64,000 bases of DNA from DATHBD01 sp035296325. Its GTDB lineage: Bacteria > Actinomycetota > Actinomycetes > Mycobacteriales > Micromonosporaceae. A program made the position numbers and the translations under genes. The notes under the pieces were generated by a model. That model did not search any database. It worked only from the letters and a program-made list of their open reading frames with translations, and was not told where the DNA came from. The DNA is taken from the NCBI GenBank assembly GCA_035296325.1, contig DATHBD010000082.1, positions 124,001 through 188,000 on the forward strand. Direction: 5' to 3'. Below are positions 25,406 through 34,768 of the stretch, piece after piece. Position 1 is the first letter of the stretch, and every line of letters starts with the position of its first letter.

Positions 25406-25818
25406 GTAATTTCTCCCTGCGGCGTCGTCGAGTTGCGCGGGGGCGCCATGCTCTCGTGCGCGAAGTGTGCGACCGTACAAACAGACCTGTGTCTATCACG
25501 TTCGCGGGACGTGCGCTACAGCAGAGAGGCACCTCGCGGGAACCGTATTTCCCCGGTTTCGGATCCTGCACACTCAGTCATGGTTCTCGATACATCGACC
25601 GGGTGCGAATGTCGAGTGAATGGATGCGGGCGGACCGTTTGCCCAGCTCACGGACCTAGCAGAAGCACCCGTGCCGGGGCATCTATACGCCAATGTCCGC
25701 TCGATGCGCGATGCCCGCTAACCCAATCCCCGCTCCCCCGTTCGGCCGATCGATAACGACGAACGGCTGATCGCTGCGCATGCGTAATCGCGAAAAATCT
25801 TCAACGAATCCAGCCCGG
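25406..25818. other. Intergenic region upstream of the peroxidase gene
   Basis: A 413-base gap, somewhat lower in GC than the rest, between the peroxidase start and the end of the next minus-strand gene. It should hold the peroxidase promoter, but no pair of -35 and -10 boxes is convincing. A short palindrome, CACGT with ACGTG around 25500-25516, may be incidental. I see no credible gene. Confidence 0.5.
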
Positions 25819-26652
25819 TTACCACGCGAGTCCGATGCCGTCGCCCGGGTACCAGTGATTGGCCGGCGTCTCGCGGTAGGCCAGGAATCGTCGCCCGGTC
25901 CGTTCCGCGTGCTCGGCGAGGACATTTGTCACCGTCGCATTGTCGGTGAGCAGCAGCGCCCCGGGCGCCAGCCGGGATTCCACCGCTTCGAACTCGTTCC
26001 GCTCGTGCTCGACACTGTGGTCGCTGTCGTGCAGGAAGAAGTCGACCGGCCGATCGAGCGCCCGGATCGAGGCGATCGAGTCGCCGATCACCAGGTCGAC
26101 GACGGTCGACCACGGCTCGGCCTTCGCCAGGTAGCCGGCCTCGGGGTTGATGTCCAGGGAGGTGACGCGGCCGGGGTGCCCCTCCGCGGCGTTGCGCAGC
26201 AGGGCCGCGGCGATGACGCAGGTACCCAGGCCCTTGTCGACGCCGGTCTCCACGACGTGGGCCGGGCGCTTCGCGCGCACCATGGCGTACCAGCCGACCC
26301 GACGCGCGAAGCGGACGTTCCGGTCAGCGAGACCTCGCCGGGCTGACGCGGCGGTGGCTCGCCGGATGTGCTCACGGAGATCGTCATCGGACTCGATCTC
26401 GGTCAGGTACGCCCGGACCTGCCCGATCGGCACGTCGCAGGTCATGCCGACGAACCACGCGAGATGCTCGCGGCTGAGGTCGGTCAGGTCGTAGGTGTAG
26501 TTGTGGTGCTCGCGCGAGGCGAACAGCCAGCGGGCCGAGGTGCGCACGACGCGGGCGTCGTGGCGGGCCACCTGCAGGAGGCGGACGGGGAACGCCGCGA
26601 CCGGAGCCAGCGGGGTACGTGCGATCGCGCGTTGAACGTTGGTCCGGTTCAC
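25819..26652 (-). CDS. Class I SAM-dependent methyltransferase
   Basis: A 277-residue protein. A SAM-binding core is visible: HVVETGVDKGLGTCVIAAAL (motif I, about 134-153), VTSLDINPEAG (motif II), DSIASIRALDRPVDFFLHDSDHS (motif IV, with Asp-Ser-Asp-His), and LAPGALLLTDNA. This pattern matches the Methyltransf_24 family, with members acting on small molecules or O-linked substrates. The first 130 residues are helical and unassigned. The GTG at 26652 is the only sensible start. It is separated from the GH43 gene by 54 bases on the same strand, so co-transcription is possible, but no shared function is obvious. Confidence 0.85.
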   Translation of the reverse strand: MNRTNVQRAIARTPLAPVAAFPVRLLQVARHDARVVRTSARWLFASREHHNYTYDLTDLSREHLAWFVGMTCDVPIGQVRAYLTEIESDDDLREHIRRATAASARRGLADRNVRFARRVGWYAMVRAKRPAHVVETGVDKGLGTCVIAAALLRNAAEGHPGRVTSLDINPEAGYLAKAEPWSTVVDLVIGDSIASIRALDRPVDFFLHDSDHSVEHERNEFEAVESRLAPGALLLTDNATVTNVLAEHAERTGRRFLAYRETPANHWYPGDGIGLAW

Positions 26653-26706
26653 CCGAGAGGTTGTATCACGGCGCGGGAGCGACCGGTAGCGCCGGCGATG
26701 GACTCC

Positions 26707-28620
26707 TTACGGGGTCAGCAGGAGCACGCGCTGCCCGGCGCTGTCGTCGGCCGCCGCCTCGATCGCTTGACCGCCACCGAGCTGCACCACGCCCCCGCCA
26801 ACGCGATTGACCAGCCGATACGAACCGTCGGACAGGACCTCGATGCGCCACTGTGCCGCCCTGCCCGGCCTACCGAGCGCCAGCCGCCGGTCGTCGAGCG
26901 TCGTCAGCGGTCGCCCACTCCGCGCATTCACGACGGCGAAATATCCCTCTTCGAGGTGCACGAACCGCCAGCGCTGGCACGCACTGTCCCGCGGGCGGCT
27001 CACCACCGCCGTCCGACCGTCGCCCCGGCCGCAGCCGGCGATGTCCAGCACCCGCTGACCGGTCGCGTCGGCGATCAGGATCTGTCCGACCGGTTCCACC
27101 CGGAACTGCTGACATGTGGCGGAGGTCCAGGTGAACACCTGGACGGCGGCGCCGGCGCCGGCGCACTCCGCCGGCTGCAGTACGCGCCCGGTCCGGACGT
27201 TCTCGATCCGGGACCAGCCGGCTTCGGTCGGGGAGAACCGGAACTGCTGGCAGTCGTTGTCCAGCCACCCCCACTGCGCGACCCGGGCACCCTCGGCGTC
27301 GACGCAGGCCGCCACCTCGGCGACCTTGTTGCTGTACCTGTTGAGCAGGCTCCGCGTGTCGTTGCCCCAGTCGTCCAGCCGCCATTGCGCGCAGGCGCTC
27401 TCGCGCCGGGTGCTGAGCACGATGTCGGCGCCCTCGTACCCGCAGGAGGCATTGTCGAGCACACCGCCGGTGGCGCGGTTGACGACGGTGAAGTACGCGC
27501 CGCCGTGGCCCACCCGGCTGCTGCCGGTCAGCGGGTCGCCGAGGCCTGGCCATCCGTCGTCCCACGAGATCCGCCGCACGGAGAGTCGAGGCGTCCCCTC
27601 GTCCTCGGCGTCGTAGTAGTGGTGGGTGAACCAGTCGACGCCCCGCTCGGAGTAGACGTCGCCGCCGCCGGGTCCCCGGAACTCGTTGTAGCCGCGCAGC
27701 AGCTCGGTACCGCCGCCGGCCATCATGTCCACGCCGGCCCGGTCCAGGTACGGACCGGTGATGCTGCGCGACCGCCCGACCATGACCCGGTAGTCACTGT
27801 TCACGCCGCGGCAGCAGAAGTCGAAGCTGACGAAGAGGTAGTAGTACCCCCGGCGATACAGGATCGCGGGCCCCTCCACCGCGCCCACGCCGATCCCGGC
27901 GCGGCTGGCCAGCGGGTACAGGGTGGTGTCGGCCGACGACAGGAAGCCGGTGCCCGGATCGAGGCGCCGCATCTTGATGCCGGTCCAGAACGAGCCGAAG
28001 GAGAGCCACGCCGCACCGTCACGGTCGAAGGTGACCTCCGGGTCGATGGCGTTGAAGTCGTCGGCTGTACTCGACCGCAGCACCATGCCCCGGTCGACCC
28101 AGCGGTAGTCCGGGCTGTTCGGATCAAGCGTCGTGTTGGTGGCCAGCCCGATCACCGAGTTGTTCGTGCCGAACGACGAGGCGGCGTAGTAGAGGTGGTA
28201 CTCCCCGTCGAAGAAGGTGATGTCGGGGGCCCAGAAATCGCCCGGCGTGACCCCGAGTTCCTGCACAACCCAGGCCGGCGGGGTGGTGAACACCGTGCCA
28301 AGGAACTCCCAGTTGACCAGGTCGGTGGACCGTCGGATGGGCAGGTAGGTCCGCGTGCCGATATCGCCGGTGATGATGGTGTAGTAGTACCGACCTTCTT
28401 TGATCATGGTCGGGTCGTGCGCGATCGGGTCCTGGACAGACCCGTCCGCCGGAGTGGCCGGGCCGGGCGCCGGCGCGGCTGGTGCCGGCGCAGCCGCTGC
28501 CGGACCACTCGGCGCGACCGGGCCGAGGAGCGCCACGGCTGTCACCGCCGCCAACATCAACCCGTGGGTCTTCGCGGTACGCCGCGGTGAGGTGCTCGCC
28601 CAACCAGGTGCCGTCGCCAT
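26707..28620 (-). CDS. Secreted GH43 arabinanase-like enzyme with ricin-type lectin domain
   Basis: A 637-residue exported protein. The signal region (about 16-45) is followed by an Ala/Pro linker and a GH43 five-bladed propeller (about 60-375). The three catalytic acids are in HDPTMI (base Asp, about 69), IDPEVTF (about 195) and VEGPAI (acid Glu, about 248). The overall pattern is closest to endo-1,5-alpha-arabinanases. From about 390 to the end, repeated Q-x-W motifs (CAQWRL, CQQFRF, CQRWRF, AQWRIE) mark ricin B/CBM13-like lectin modules for sugar binding. The ATG at 28620 follows AGGAG by eight bases. It is divergent from a second GH43 gene. Confidence 0.88.
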   Translation of the reverse strand: MATAPGWASTSPRRTAKTHGLMLAAVTAVALLGPVAPSGPAAAAPAPAAPAPGPATPADGSVQDPIAHDPTMIKEGRYYYTIITGDIGTRTYLPIRRSTDLVNWEFLGTVFTTPPAWVVQELGVTPGDFWAPDITFFDGEYHLYYAASSFGTNNSVIGLATNTTLDPNSPDYRWVDRGMVLRSSTADDFNAIDPEVTFDRDGAAWLSFGSFWTGIKMRRLDPGTGFLSSADTTLYPLASRAGIGVGAVEGPAILYRRGYYYLFVSFDFCCRGVNSDYRVMVGRSRSITGPYLDRAGVDMMAGGGTELLRGYNEFRGPGGGDVYSERGVDWFTHHYYDAEDEGTPRLSVRRISWDDGWPGLGDPLTGSSRVGHGGAYFTVVNRATGGVLDNASCGYEGADIVLSTRRESACAQWRLDDWGNDTRSLLNRYSNKVAEVAACVDAEGARVAQWGWLDNDCQQFRFSPTEAGWSRIENVRTGRVLQPAECAGAGAAVQVFTWTSATCQQFRVEPVGQILIADATGQRVLDIAGCGRGDGRTAVVSRPRDSACQRWRFVHLEEGYFAVVNARSGRPLTTLDDRRLALGRPGRAAQWRIEVLSDGSYRLVNRVGGGVVQLGGGQAIEAAADDSAGQRVLLLTP

Positions 28621-28872
28621 GCCGGCGCTCCTAACCGAGGACCGCGCCCGCTCCCAACGTCGCCGCTGTGCCGTCGTTGGCCGGGCCGGGATGGTTGTGT
28701 GTGCTCCGCCATCCACTGTGCGGGCTCCCCACGTGGCCGTCAAACGGAGCACGGGTCGGCGACGGACGCGACGCGACCCTCGCCGCGGAGCGCCACGGCG
28801 GGCCTCCAGGGGGTGTGCCCGAATTGGCACGGCCGACCGAACAGGAAATTCGTTTCCGGGGCCGGCAACCGT

Positions 28873-28886
28873 TGTTAACGCTCACA
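28873..28886. promoter_or_regulatory. Candidate LacI-family operator
   Basis: TGTTAACGCTCACA is a CG-centred imperfect palindrome with five of seven base pairs symmetric, the layout of LacI-family operators. It lies in the 406-base gap between two divergent GH43 genes, 41 bases upstream of the -35 box of the plus-strand gene. No LacI-type gene is in the window, so the regulator would be encoded elsewhere. Confidence 0.4.
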
Positions 28887-28926
28887 CGTAGCGCTGCCAG
28901 GGCGTCCGGAGAGGCGTGGTGGCGGC

Positions 28927-28955
28927 TTGACAACCCCCACATCCGGGCTTATCAA
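28927..28955 (+). promoter_or_regulatory. Sigma-70-like promoter of the plus-strand GH43 gene
   Basis: TTGACA (28927-28932), a 17-base spacer, and TATCAA (28950-28955). The -35 is a perfect consensus match, the -10 four of six. Transcription would start near 28962, giving a leader of about 65 bases before the ATG at 29027. The rest of the 28621-29026 gap holds no gene that I can support. Confidence 0.6.
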
Positions 28956-29026
28956 TGCCCTACCGCACTGTGTCGCCGGACCGCCACCCGGCCGCCAAAG
29001 GCACACCGACCAAGGAGTACGCCACC

Positions 29027-31102
29027 ATGACGCGTCCAGGCTCCGGTATGCCCCGCCGCAGGGTGTTCACCATCGCCGCCGCCACCGGGCTGGGCCTCAC
29101 GGCCCTCCCCCTGACCCGGGGTCTGATCACGCCCGCGTCGGCCGCGCCGGTCGGCGCCTGGGGCGATCAGGGCGACGGCACCTACGTCAACCAGATCGTC
29201 CCGGCCGACCTGAGCGACCTCGACGCGATCCGGGTGGGCAACGACTACTACGCGATCAGCAGCACCATGCAGTTCTCCCCCGGCATGGCCGTGCTGCACT
29301 CCACCGACCTGGTGAACTGGTCGATCATCAGCCACGCCGCCGGGGATCTGCTGCAGATGGGTCCGGAGTACAACTGGGACCGGATGAACCGGCAGGGCAA
29401 AGGGGTCTGGGCCGGGGCGATCCGCCACCACGCCGGCCGGTTCTGGGTCTACTACAACACGCCGGACGAGGGCTTCTTCGTCACCTCGGCGGTCAACCCG
29501 GCCGGGCCGTGGGAGCCTCTGACGTCGATGTGGCGCACCACCGGCTGGAACGACGTCTGCCCGTTCTGGGACGACAACGGCCAGGGCTACCTCGCCACCA
29601 CCAACTACGCCGACGCGTACAAGATCTATCTGATTCCGCTCGGCCCGGACAACAGGTCGCTGGTGACCGGCTCACGCCGATTGATCCACCAGTCCAGCGG
29701 CAGCGAGGCCAGCAAACTCTACAAGATCAACGGACGGTACTACCACCTCTACAGCGAGACCCGGGGCGGCGCCCGGGTGGTCATGATGAACCGGTCCACC
29801 AGCCTCTTCGGGCCGTACGAGAACCGGCAGATCCAGCGCGGCAGTGCCAGTGTCGATCGGGAGCCGAACCAGGGTGGCCTCATCCAGGCGCCGTCCGGAT
29901 CGTGGTACTGGCTCACCCACCACGGCAGCGGCGGGCACTGGGAGGGCCGGTCGATGAGCCTCGTGCCGGTGACGTGGGTCGACAACTGGCCGATCCTCGG
30001 CGCCGTCGGTTCGGACGGCGTCGGCACGATGGTGTGGGGCGGCCGGGTCCCGGCAGGCGGCGTGCCGGGCGCTCCGCTGCCGGCGATCTCCGGCGTGATC
30101 ACCAACGACGACTTCAGCCGCACCACGCTGCGGCCGCAGTGGGAGTGGAACTACCAGCCCCGCGCCGACCGGTGGTCGCTCACCGAGCGGCCCGGGTACC
30201 TGCGGCTGCGCGCATTCGCGCCGCTGCGCCCGCACACCCTCAACCGGGTCGGCAACGTGCTGAGCCAGCGGTCGTTCAAGTCGATCAGCAACACCGCGAC
30301 CGTACGGCTGGAACTGGCCGGCATGATCGACGGCCAGCACGCCGGGCTCTGCCACTTCTCCAACGTCTACGCCGGCCTCGGCGTCTCCCGCGCCGGGACC
30401 ACCAACCGGCTGACCCACAACGTCAACGGCGTGCTGTCCTACGGGCCCAACATCGCCGGCACGGCGATCTGGCTGCGCTCCACCTGGGACCTTGCCGGGG
30501 TGAGCCGGTTCTCGTACAGCACCGACGGCGTCACCTACACCGCGTTCGGCGGCACGTACCAACTCGCCTGGGGCAGCTACCGGGGCGACCACGTGGGCGT
30601 CTACACCTACAACGCGGGCGCCGCCGGCGGGTACGTCGACGTCGACACGTTCGAGTACACGACCGCGCCGGCCCGGGCGTACACCATCACCAACGCCGGC
30701 AGCGGCAAGGTCGTCGACGTCTTCGGCGGGTCGTCCACCACCGGCGCAGCGATCATCCAGTGGCTGCGCACCGGCGGCACCAACCAGCAGTGGCGGTTCC
30801 ACCCGACCGGCGACGGCTACTACACCATCACCAGCATGCGCAGCGGCAAGCTGCTCGACGTCACCGGCGGCGCCACCGCCGCCGATACCCCGGTCGTGCA
30901 GTGGCCGGGCGTGAGCGGCAACGGCAGCCGCAACCAGCACTGGCAGCTCAGGCCGGTCACCGGCGGTTTCGCCATCGTCAATCGGCAGAGTGGCCTGCTG
31001 CTCGACGTCGCCGCCGGGTCAACGGCCGACGGGGCCGCCCTGGTGCAGACCGCCGACCGCGGCGCAGCCAGCCAACGGTGGAGTTTCACCCTGGTCGGCT
31101 GA
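29027..31102 (+). CDS. Secreted GH43 enzyme with beta-sandwich and ricin domains
   Basis: A 691-residue protein. A twin-arginine signal (PRRRVFTIAAATGLGLTAL; about 8-27) predicts Tat export. The GH43 propeller (about 45-340) resembles the xylosidase/arabinofuranosidase branch. The base Asp is in SDLDAIRVG (about 62), where the usual Pro is Leu; the second Asp is in NDVCPFWDDNG (about 175), and the acid Glu is in SEASKLY (about 225) rather than EGPH. A concanavalin-like beta-sandwich follows (about 355-545), then a ricin-type lectin domain (about 548-691) with Q-x-W repeats. Start at ATG 29027 after AAGGAG. The altered residues around the catalytic acids suggest a divergent subfamily, so substrate is uncertain. 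Confidence 0.88.
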   Translation: MTRPGSGMPRRRVFTIAAATGLGLTALPLTRGLITPASAAPVGAWGDQGDGTYVNQIVPADLSDLDAIRVGNDYYAISSTMQFSPGMAVLHSTDLVNWSIISHAAGDLLQMGPEYNWDRMNRQGKGVWAGAIRHHAGRFWVYYNTPDEGFFVTSAVNPAGPWEPLTSMWRTTGWNDVCPFWDDNGQGYLATTNYADAYKIYLIPLGPDNRSLVTGSRRLIHQSSGSEASKLYKINGRYYHLYSETRGGARVVMMNRSTSLFGPYENRQIQRGSASVDREPNQGGLIQAPSGSWYWLTHHGSGGHWEGRSMSLVPVTWVDNWPILGAVGSDGVGTMVWGGRVPAGGVPGAPLPAISGVITNDDFSRTTLRPQWEWNYQPRADRWSLTERPGYLRLRAFAPLRPHTLNRVGNVLSQRSFKSISNTATVRLELAGMIDGQHAGLCHFSNVYAGLGVSRAGTTNRLTHNVNGVLSYGPNIAGTAIWLRSTWDLAGVSRFSYSTDGVTYTAFGGTYQLAWGSYRGDHVGVYTYNAGAAGGYVDVDTFEYTTAPARAYTITNAGSGKVVDVFGGSSTTGAAIIQWLRTGGTNQQWRFHPTGDGYYTITSMRSGKLLDVTGGATAADTPVVQWPGVSGNGSRNQHWQLRPVTGGFAIVNRQSGLLLDVAAGSTADGAALVQTADRGAASQRWSFTLVG

Positions 31103-31121
31103 GCCGGCGGCGCCGACCATG

Positions 31122-31175
31122 GCTTGGCGGTGCACCAGCGCGGTAGTGCCATCCGACGCTTGGCGGTGCACCAGC
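31122..31175. repeat. Perfect 18-bp direct repeat upstream of the TIR gene
   Basis: GCTTGGCGGTGCACCAGC occurs at 31122-31139 and again at 31158-31175, start-to-start distance 36 bases. The second copy ends inside a hairpin, CCAGCTC/GAGCTGG (31171-31177 with 31189-31195). The pair lies between the stop of the GH43 gene and the start of the TIR gene, about 75 to 130 bases before its ATG. Confidence 0.7.
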
Positions 31176-31248
31176 TCGCTTCTCCTTTGAGCTGGCACGG
31201 TGGAGAATCGTTCGGCGCGCCGATGTATCGACTGCGGGGGACGTTGTC

Positions 31249-34200
31249 ATGGGTTTCGATGGGTTCATTTCGTACAGTCATGCTGCGGATGGGCAGTTGG
31301 CACCGGCGGTGCAGCGGGGTCTGCATCGGTTGGCGAAGCCGTGGCATCGTCGTCGGGCGTTGTGGATCTTCCGGGACCAAACCGGCCTGGCGGTGACGCC
31401 GGCGTTGTGGACGTCGATCCAGCAGGCTTTGGACGGTTCGAAGTATTTCGTGCTGATGGCGTCGCCGGAGGCGGCGCGTTCGCCGTGGGTGAACCGCGAG
31501 ATCGAGCACTGGGTGGCGACGAAGTCGGCGGACAAGATTCTGCCGGTGGTGACCGACGGGGAGTGGCGCTGGGACGCGGCGGCGAAGGACTTCGACCCGT
31601 CGTCGACGGCGGTGCCGGCGGCGTTGCGGGGGGTGTTCGGTGAGGAGCCGCTGTATTTGGATTTGCGGTGGGCTCGAAATGACGTGCAGTTGAGTTTGCG
31701 GCATTCCCGGTTTCGGGATGCGATCGCACAGTTGGCGGCGCCGATGCATGGGTTGAGTAAGGACGAGCTGGAGGGGGAGGACGTTCGGCAGCATCGTCGG
31801 GTGCGGCGGGTGTGGTCGGTGGGTGTGGCGTCGTTGGTGGTGTTGGCGTTGGTGGCGTCGTTGACCGGCGTGTTGGCGGTGCGTAACGCGGGTCGGGCGA
31901 ACACGTCGGCGGCCGAGGCGCAGCGGCAGGAGCGGGCGGCGGCGGAGCAGCGGGGCAGCGCTGAGCGCTTTGCTGAGAAGGCCCGTGAGCAGGAGGAGGT
32001 AGCCAAGCGGGAGGAGGCTCGGGCGAAGGCGGCGGGGGATGAGGCGCGGCGGCAGGAGCAGCTCGCGGCGCAGCAGAAGGGGTTGGCTGGGCAGGCGGCT
32101 GCGGAGGCCGGGCGGCAGCAGGAGAACGCGCGTCGGCAGCAGGGGTTGGGGGATGCGGCGGCGGCGCGGGCGCGGGAGCAGGAACGTGCCGCGCAGCAGC
32201 AGCGTGAGGTCGCACGGGGTGCGGTCGCGGAGACGGCTCGGCAGAAGGAGATCGCACAGCAGCAACAGCGCCTGGCTGAGCAGGCGGCAGCGGTGACGCG
32301 GGAGCAGGAGCAGATCGCCCGGGACATGCAGCGCCTGGCCGAGGAAGCGACCAAGAAGGCCCAGCAACAGGAACAGATCGCGAAGGACATGCAGCAGCTG
32401 GCGAAGGACGCCGAAGCTGAGATGCTCAAGCAGAAGGCCAACGCCGAGGAGCAGCAGCGGATCGCGATCAGCCGACGATTGACCACCCAGGCCAAAGCAA
32501 CGATGGGACGCGACCCGAAGACGGCCCTGATGCTCGGGGCGGCCGCCCAGAAGGTTCAGCCCGACGCCGAGACCCGCCGCGATATTACCGGCCTGATTAG
32601 GGGGACGCATCACGCAGGGATCATCCCCGACGTGACCGGCGTCGCGTACGGCTCGAACGGTGTCCTCGCCACCATGAGCGAGGACGGGCAGGTGTCCCTG
32701 TGGAACGCGACCGACCCGGCGAAGCCCGACCTGCTCGCCAAGCCCGAGAACAAAGGTTCACCGGCCGTCGCGTACGCGCTCAGCGCGGACGGGCGGACAC
32801 TTGTCACTTCCCATCAGGACGGCAGGGTCGTCGTCTGGAGCCTCGCCAACCCAACCCGTCCGGATGAGACCGCCACGCTCCCCCGCGACGACGCCCTCAC
32901 CACCGTCTCGATGGCACTCAGCGTGGACGCACGCACCCTCGCCATGTATGACCATGACGCCACGGCCGAAGACCGGCTTTTTTCCAGCTGGAGCGAGAGC
33001 CTGTGGGACCTGACCGACAGGTCCGGGCCGAAACGTCTTTTCCAACGGGCTGACAGCACCAACTCTAGGCACGAGCCGGCCAGCTTCCTGTTCAGTCACG
33101 ACGGGCGCACGATGGCTACCACGTCTAATGCCGAGGGAGACGGCTCCCTCTCCGATGTAACTGATCCGGCGCATCCGGTTCAGCTCGACTGGTTTGGCAA
33201 GATCGATCCGGCACAGTCACCGCTGACGTTTAGCCCGGTGGCAGACATTCTGGTAGTAGCAGACATTGGAACGATGACCCTCTGGGATCTGGCTCCGGAC
33301 AGTCGGGGCTGGCTCTCCGAGCTGAAGGGCCACGTGGTTTCAGCAGCGTTCAGTCCCGACGGCCGTACCCTCGCCGCCGCTGACGCCGATGGTAAGACAA
33401 CCCTGTGGAATGTGTCCGATCCGGAGTACCCGGTCCGCCTCGCCGATGTGACAGGTCATGGCTCGGTTACGTCGATGGCATGGAGCCCGGACGGCACGAC
33501 GTTGGTCACCACAGGCGGCTTCGCGACCGCCCGGCTGTGGAGGGTCAAGCCATACGGCGCTCCCGAGCCGTTCCGCGAGCTAATCGAAGAACACGCATCG
33601 GTGGTGACGACGGCGTTCAGCCAGGACGGACACACCATGGCGACCACCGGCGCTGACGGAACGATCTTCTGGGATATGACCAATCCGGCGCATCCTGTTC
33701 GGCGTGACCACACCCCGTCGCTCGACGGCGGTTCCTTCGCACGGACTGCGTTCAGCCGAGACCTGCGCACGGCAGCCTCCGCCGGGGGGGACGAAGTGAC
33801 GGTGACGGACGTGACGCACCCGACCCGGCCTCGAACACTGTTCCACGAGGACCTCAAACCGGAGGACCTCACCTGGGGAGTCACCGGCCTGGTTCTCAGC
33901 CCGGACGCACGCACCCTCGCGATAGGCGCTGACCGGAACAGGGTGATGATCTGGGCTATGACCGACCAGGGCCGATTCACTCGGTTAGGCACGGTCCCGT
34001 ACAAGGGGAAATCGATCGCGCTCAGCCCCGACGGCCGCACCCTTGCCGTCGACGACACCGCCAAGACGGTGGCGCTGTGGGACCTGACCAGTCGCCCTGC
34101 GCCGGTCAAGGTCGGTAAGGTGGCCGGCGATGTGGACCTCGTCGGCCCGGTCGCCTTCAGCCCGGACGGAGGAACCCTGGCAACCGGGCACTCGGACCGG

Positions 34201-34689
34201 ACAGCGATGCTGTGGGACGTCACCGACCGAGCCGCTCCCCACCAGCTCGCCATCCTGACCGGCAGCGGCGCCCCACGCAACTACTGGCAACAACACGGGC
34301 CCCGGCGCGAGGAAGTGTCGACGTTGGCGCTCAGCGCCGACGGAGCCACCCTGGTGGCCGTCTCGGGCGATGACGCAGAAGCGGTGCTGTGGGACATCGC
34401 CGTCCGGACCAACCCTATCCAACTGGCCACCTTTGCATTTCAACAGGAGAACTGGATGAGGAACCCCTATTACTCGGCGGCCTTGAGCCCCGACGGACGC
34501 ACCCTGGCAATCAGCGGTGAGAGCGACCGCGGCGACGGGCTTACTTCACTTTGGGACTACACGAAGCTGAACGATCTCCGCGCCGACCCTGCCAAGCAGG
34601 CCTGTGCCATCACCGGTCGTGGCCTCACCGCCGAGGAGTGGGCCAGTTACATTCCCGACTTCCCGTACCAACCGACCTGTGCCGCCTGA
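31249..34689 (+). CDS. TIR domain / membrane / coiled-coil / WD40 repeat protein
   Basis: A 1146-residue receptor-like protein. An N-terminal TIR domain (about 1-150) shows FISYSHAADGQLA, LWIFRDQTGL and SPWVNREIEHWV; the last contains the Glu usually required in NAD-cleaving TIRs. A single membrane helix (about 189-211) is followed by a long Glu/Gln/Arg-rich coiled coil (about 212-410, repeating QEQIA and AAEQ patterns). At least ten WD40-like blades (about 450-1110) follow, with SPDGRTLA and LW(N/D) motifs. ATG 31249 has GGGGG nine bases before. Similar proteins act as signalling or phage-sensing proteins; here the ligand and partner are unknown. A second gene follows 80 bases later. Confidence 0.88.
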   Translation: MGFDGFISYSHAADGQLAPAVQRGLHRLAKPWHRRRALWIFRDQTGLAVTPALWTSIQQALDGSKYFVLMASPEAARSPWVNREIEHWVATKSADKILPVVTDGEWRWDAAAKDFDPSSTAVPAALRGVFGEEPLYLDLRWARNDVQLSLRHSRFRDAIAQLAAPMHGLSKDELEGEDVRQHRRVRRVWSVGVASLVVLALVASLTGVLAVRNAGRANTSAAEAQRQERAAAEQRGSAERFAEKAREQEEVAKREEARAKAAGDEARRQEQLAAQQKGLAGQAAAEAGRQQENARRQQGLGDAAAARAREQERAAQQQREVARGAVAETARQKEIAQQQQRLAEQAAAVTREQEQIARDMQRLAEEATKKAQQQEQIAKDMQQLAKDAEAEMLKQKANAEEQQRIAISRRLTTQAKATMGRDPKTALMLGAAAQKVQPDAETRRDITGLIRGTHHAGIIPDVTGVAYGSNGVLATMSEDGQVSLWNATDPAKPDLLAKPENKGSPAVAYALSADGRTLVTSHQDGRVVVWSLANPTRPDETATLPRDDALTTVSMALSVDARTLAMYDHDATAEDRLFSSWSESLWDLTDRSGPKRLFQRADSTNSRHEPASFLFSHDGRTMATTSNAEGDGSLSDVTDPAHPVQLDWFGKIDPAQSPLTFSPVADILVVADIGTMTLWDLAPDSRGWLSELKGHVVSAAFSPDGRTLAAADADGKTTLWNVSDPEYPVRLADVTGHGSVTSMAWSPDGTTLVTTGGFATARLWRVKPYGAPEPFRELIEEHASVVTTAFSQDGHTMATTGADGTIFWDMTNPAHPVRRDHTPSLDGGSFARTAFSRDLRTAASAGGDEVTVTDVTHPTRPRTLFHEDLKPEDLTWGVTGLVLSPDARTLAIGADRNRVMIWAMTDQGRFTRLGTVPYKGKSIALSPDGRTLAVDDTAKTVALWDLTSRPAPVKVGKVAGDVDLVGPVAFSPDGGTLATGHSDRTAMLWDVTDRAAPHQLAILTGSGAPRNYWQQHGPRREEVSTLALSADGATLVAVSGDDAEAVLWDIAVRTNPIQLATFAFQQENWMRNPYYSAALSPDGRTLAISGESDRGDGLTSLWDYTKLNDLRADPAKQACAITGRGLTAEEWASYIPDFPYQPTCAA

Positions 34690-34768
34690 CGGATCGGCAA
34701 ACCGGACGCGACAGCGTGCCAGTAGGCCTGACGTGCGCCATCAAGGCGCAGCACACTAGCGTGAGCCC

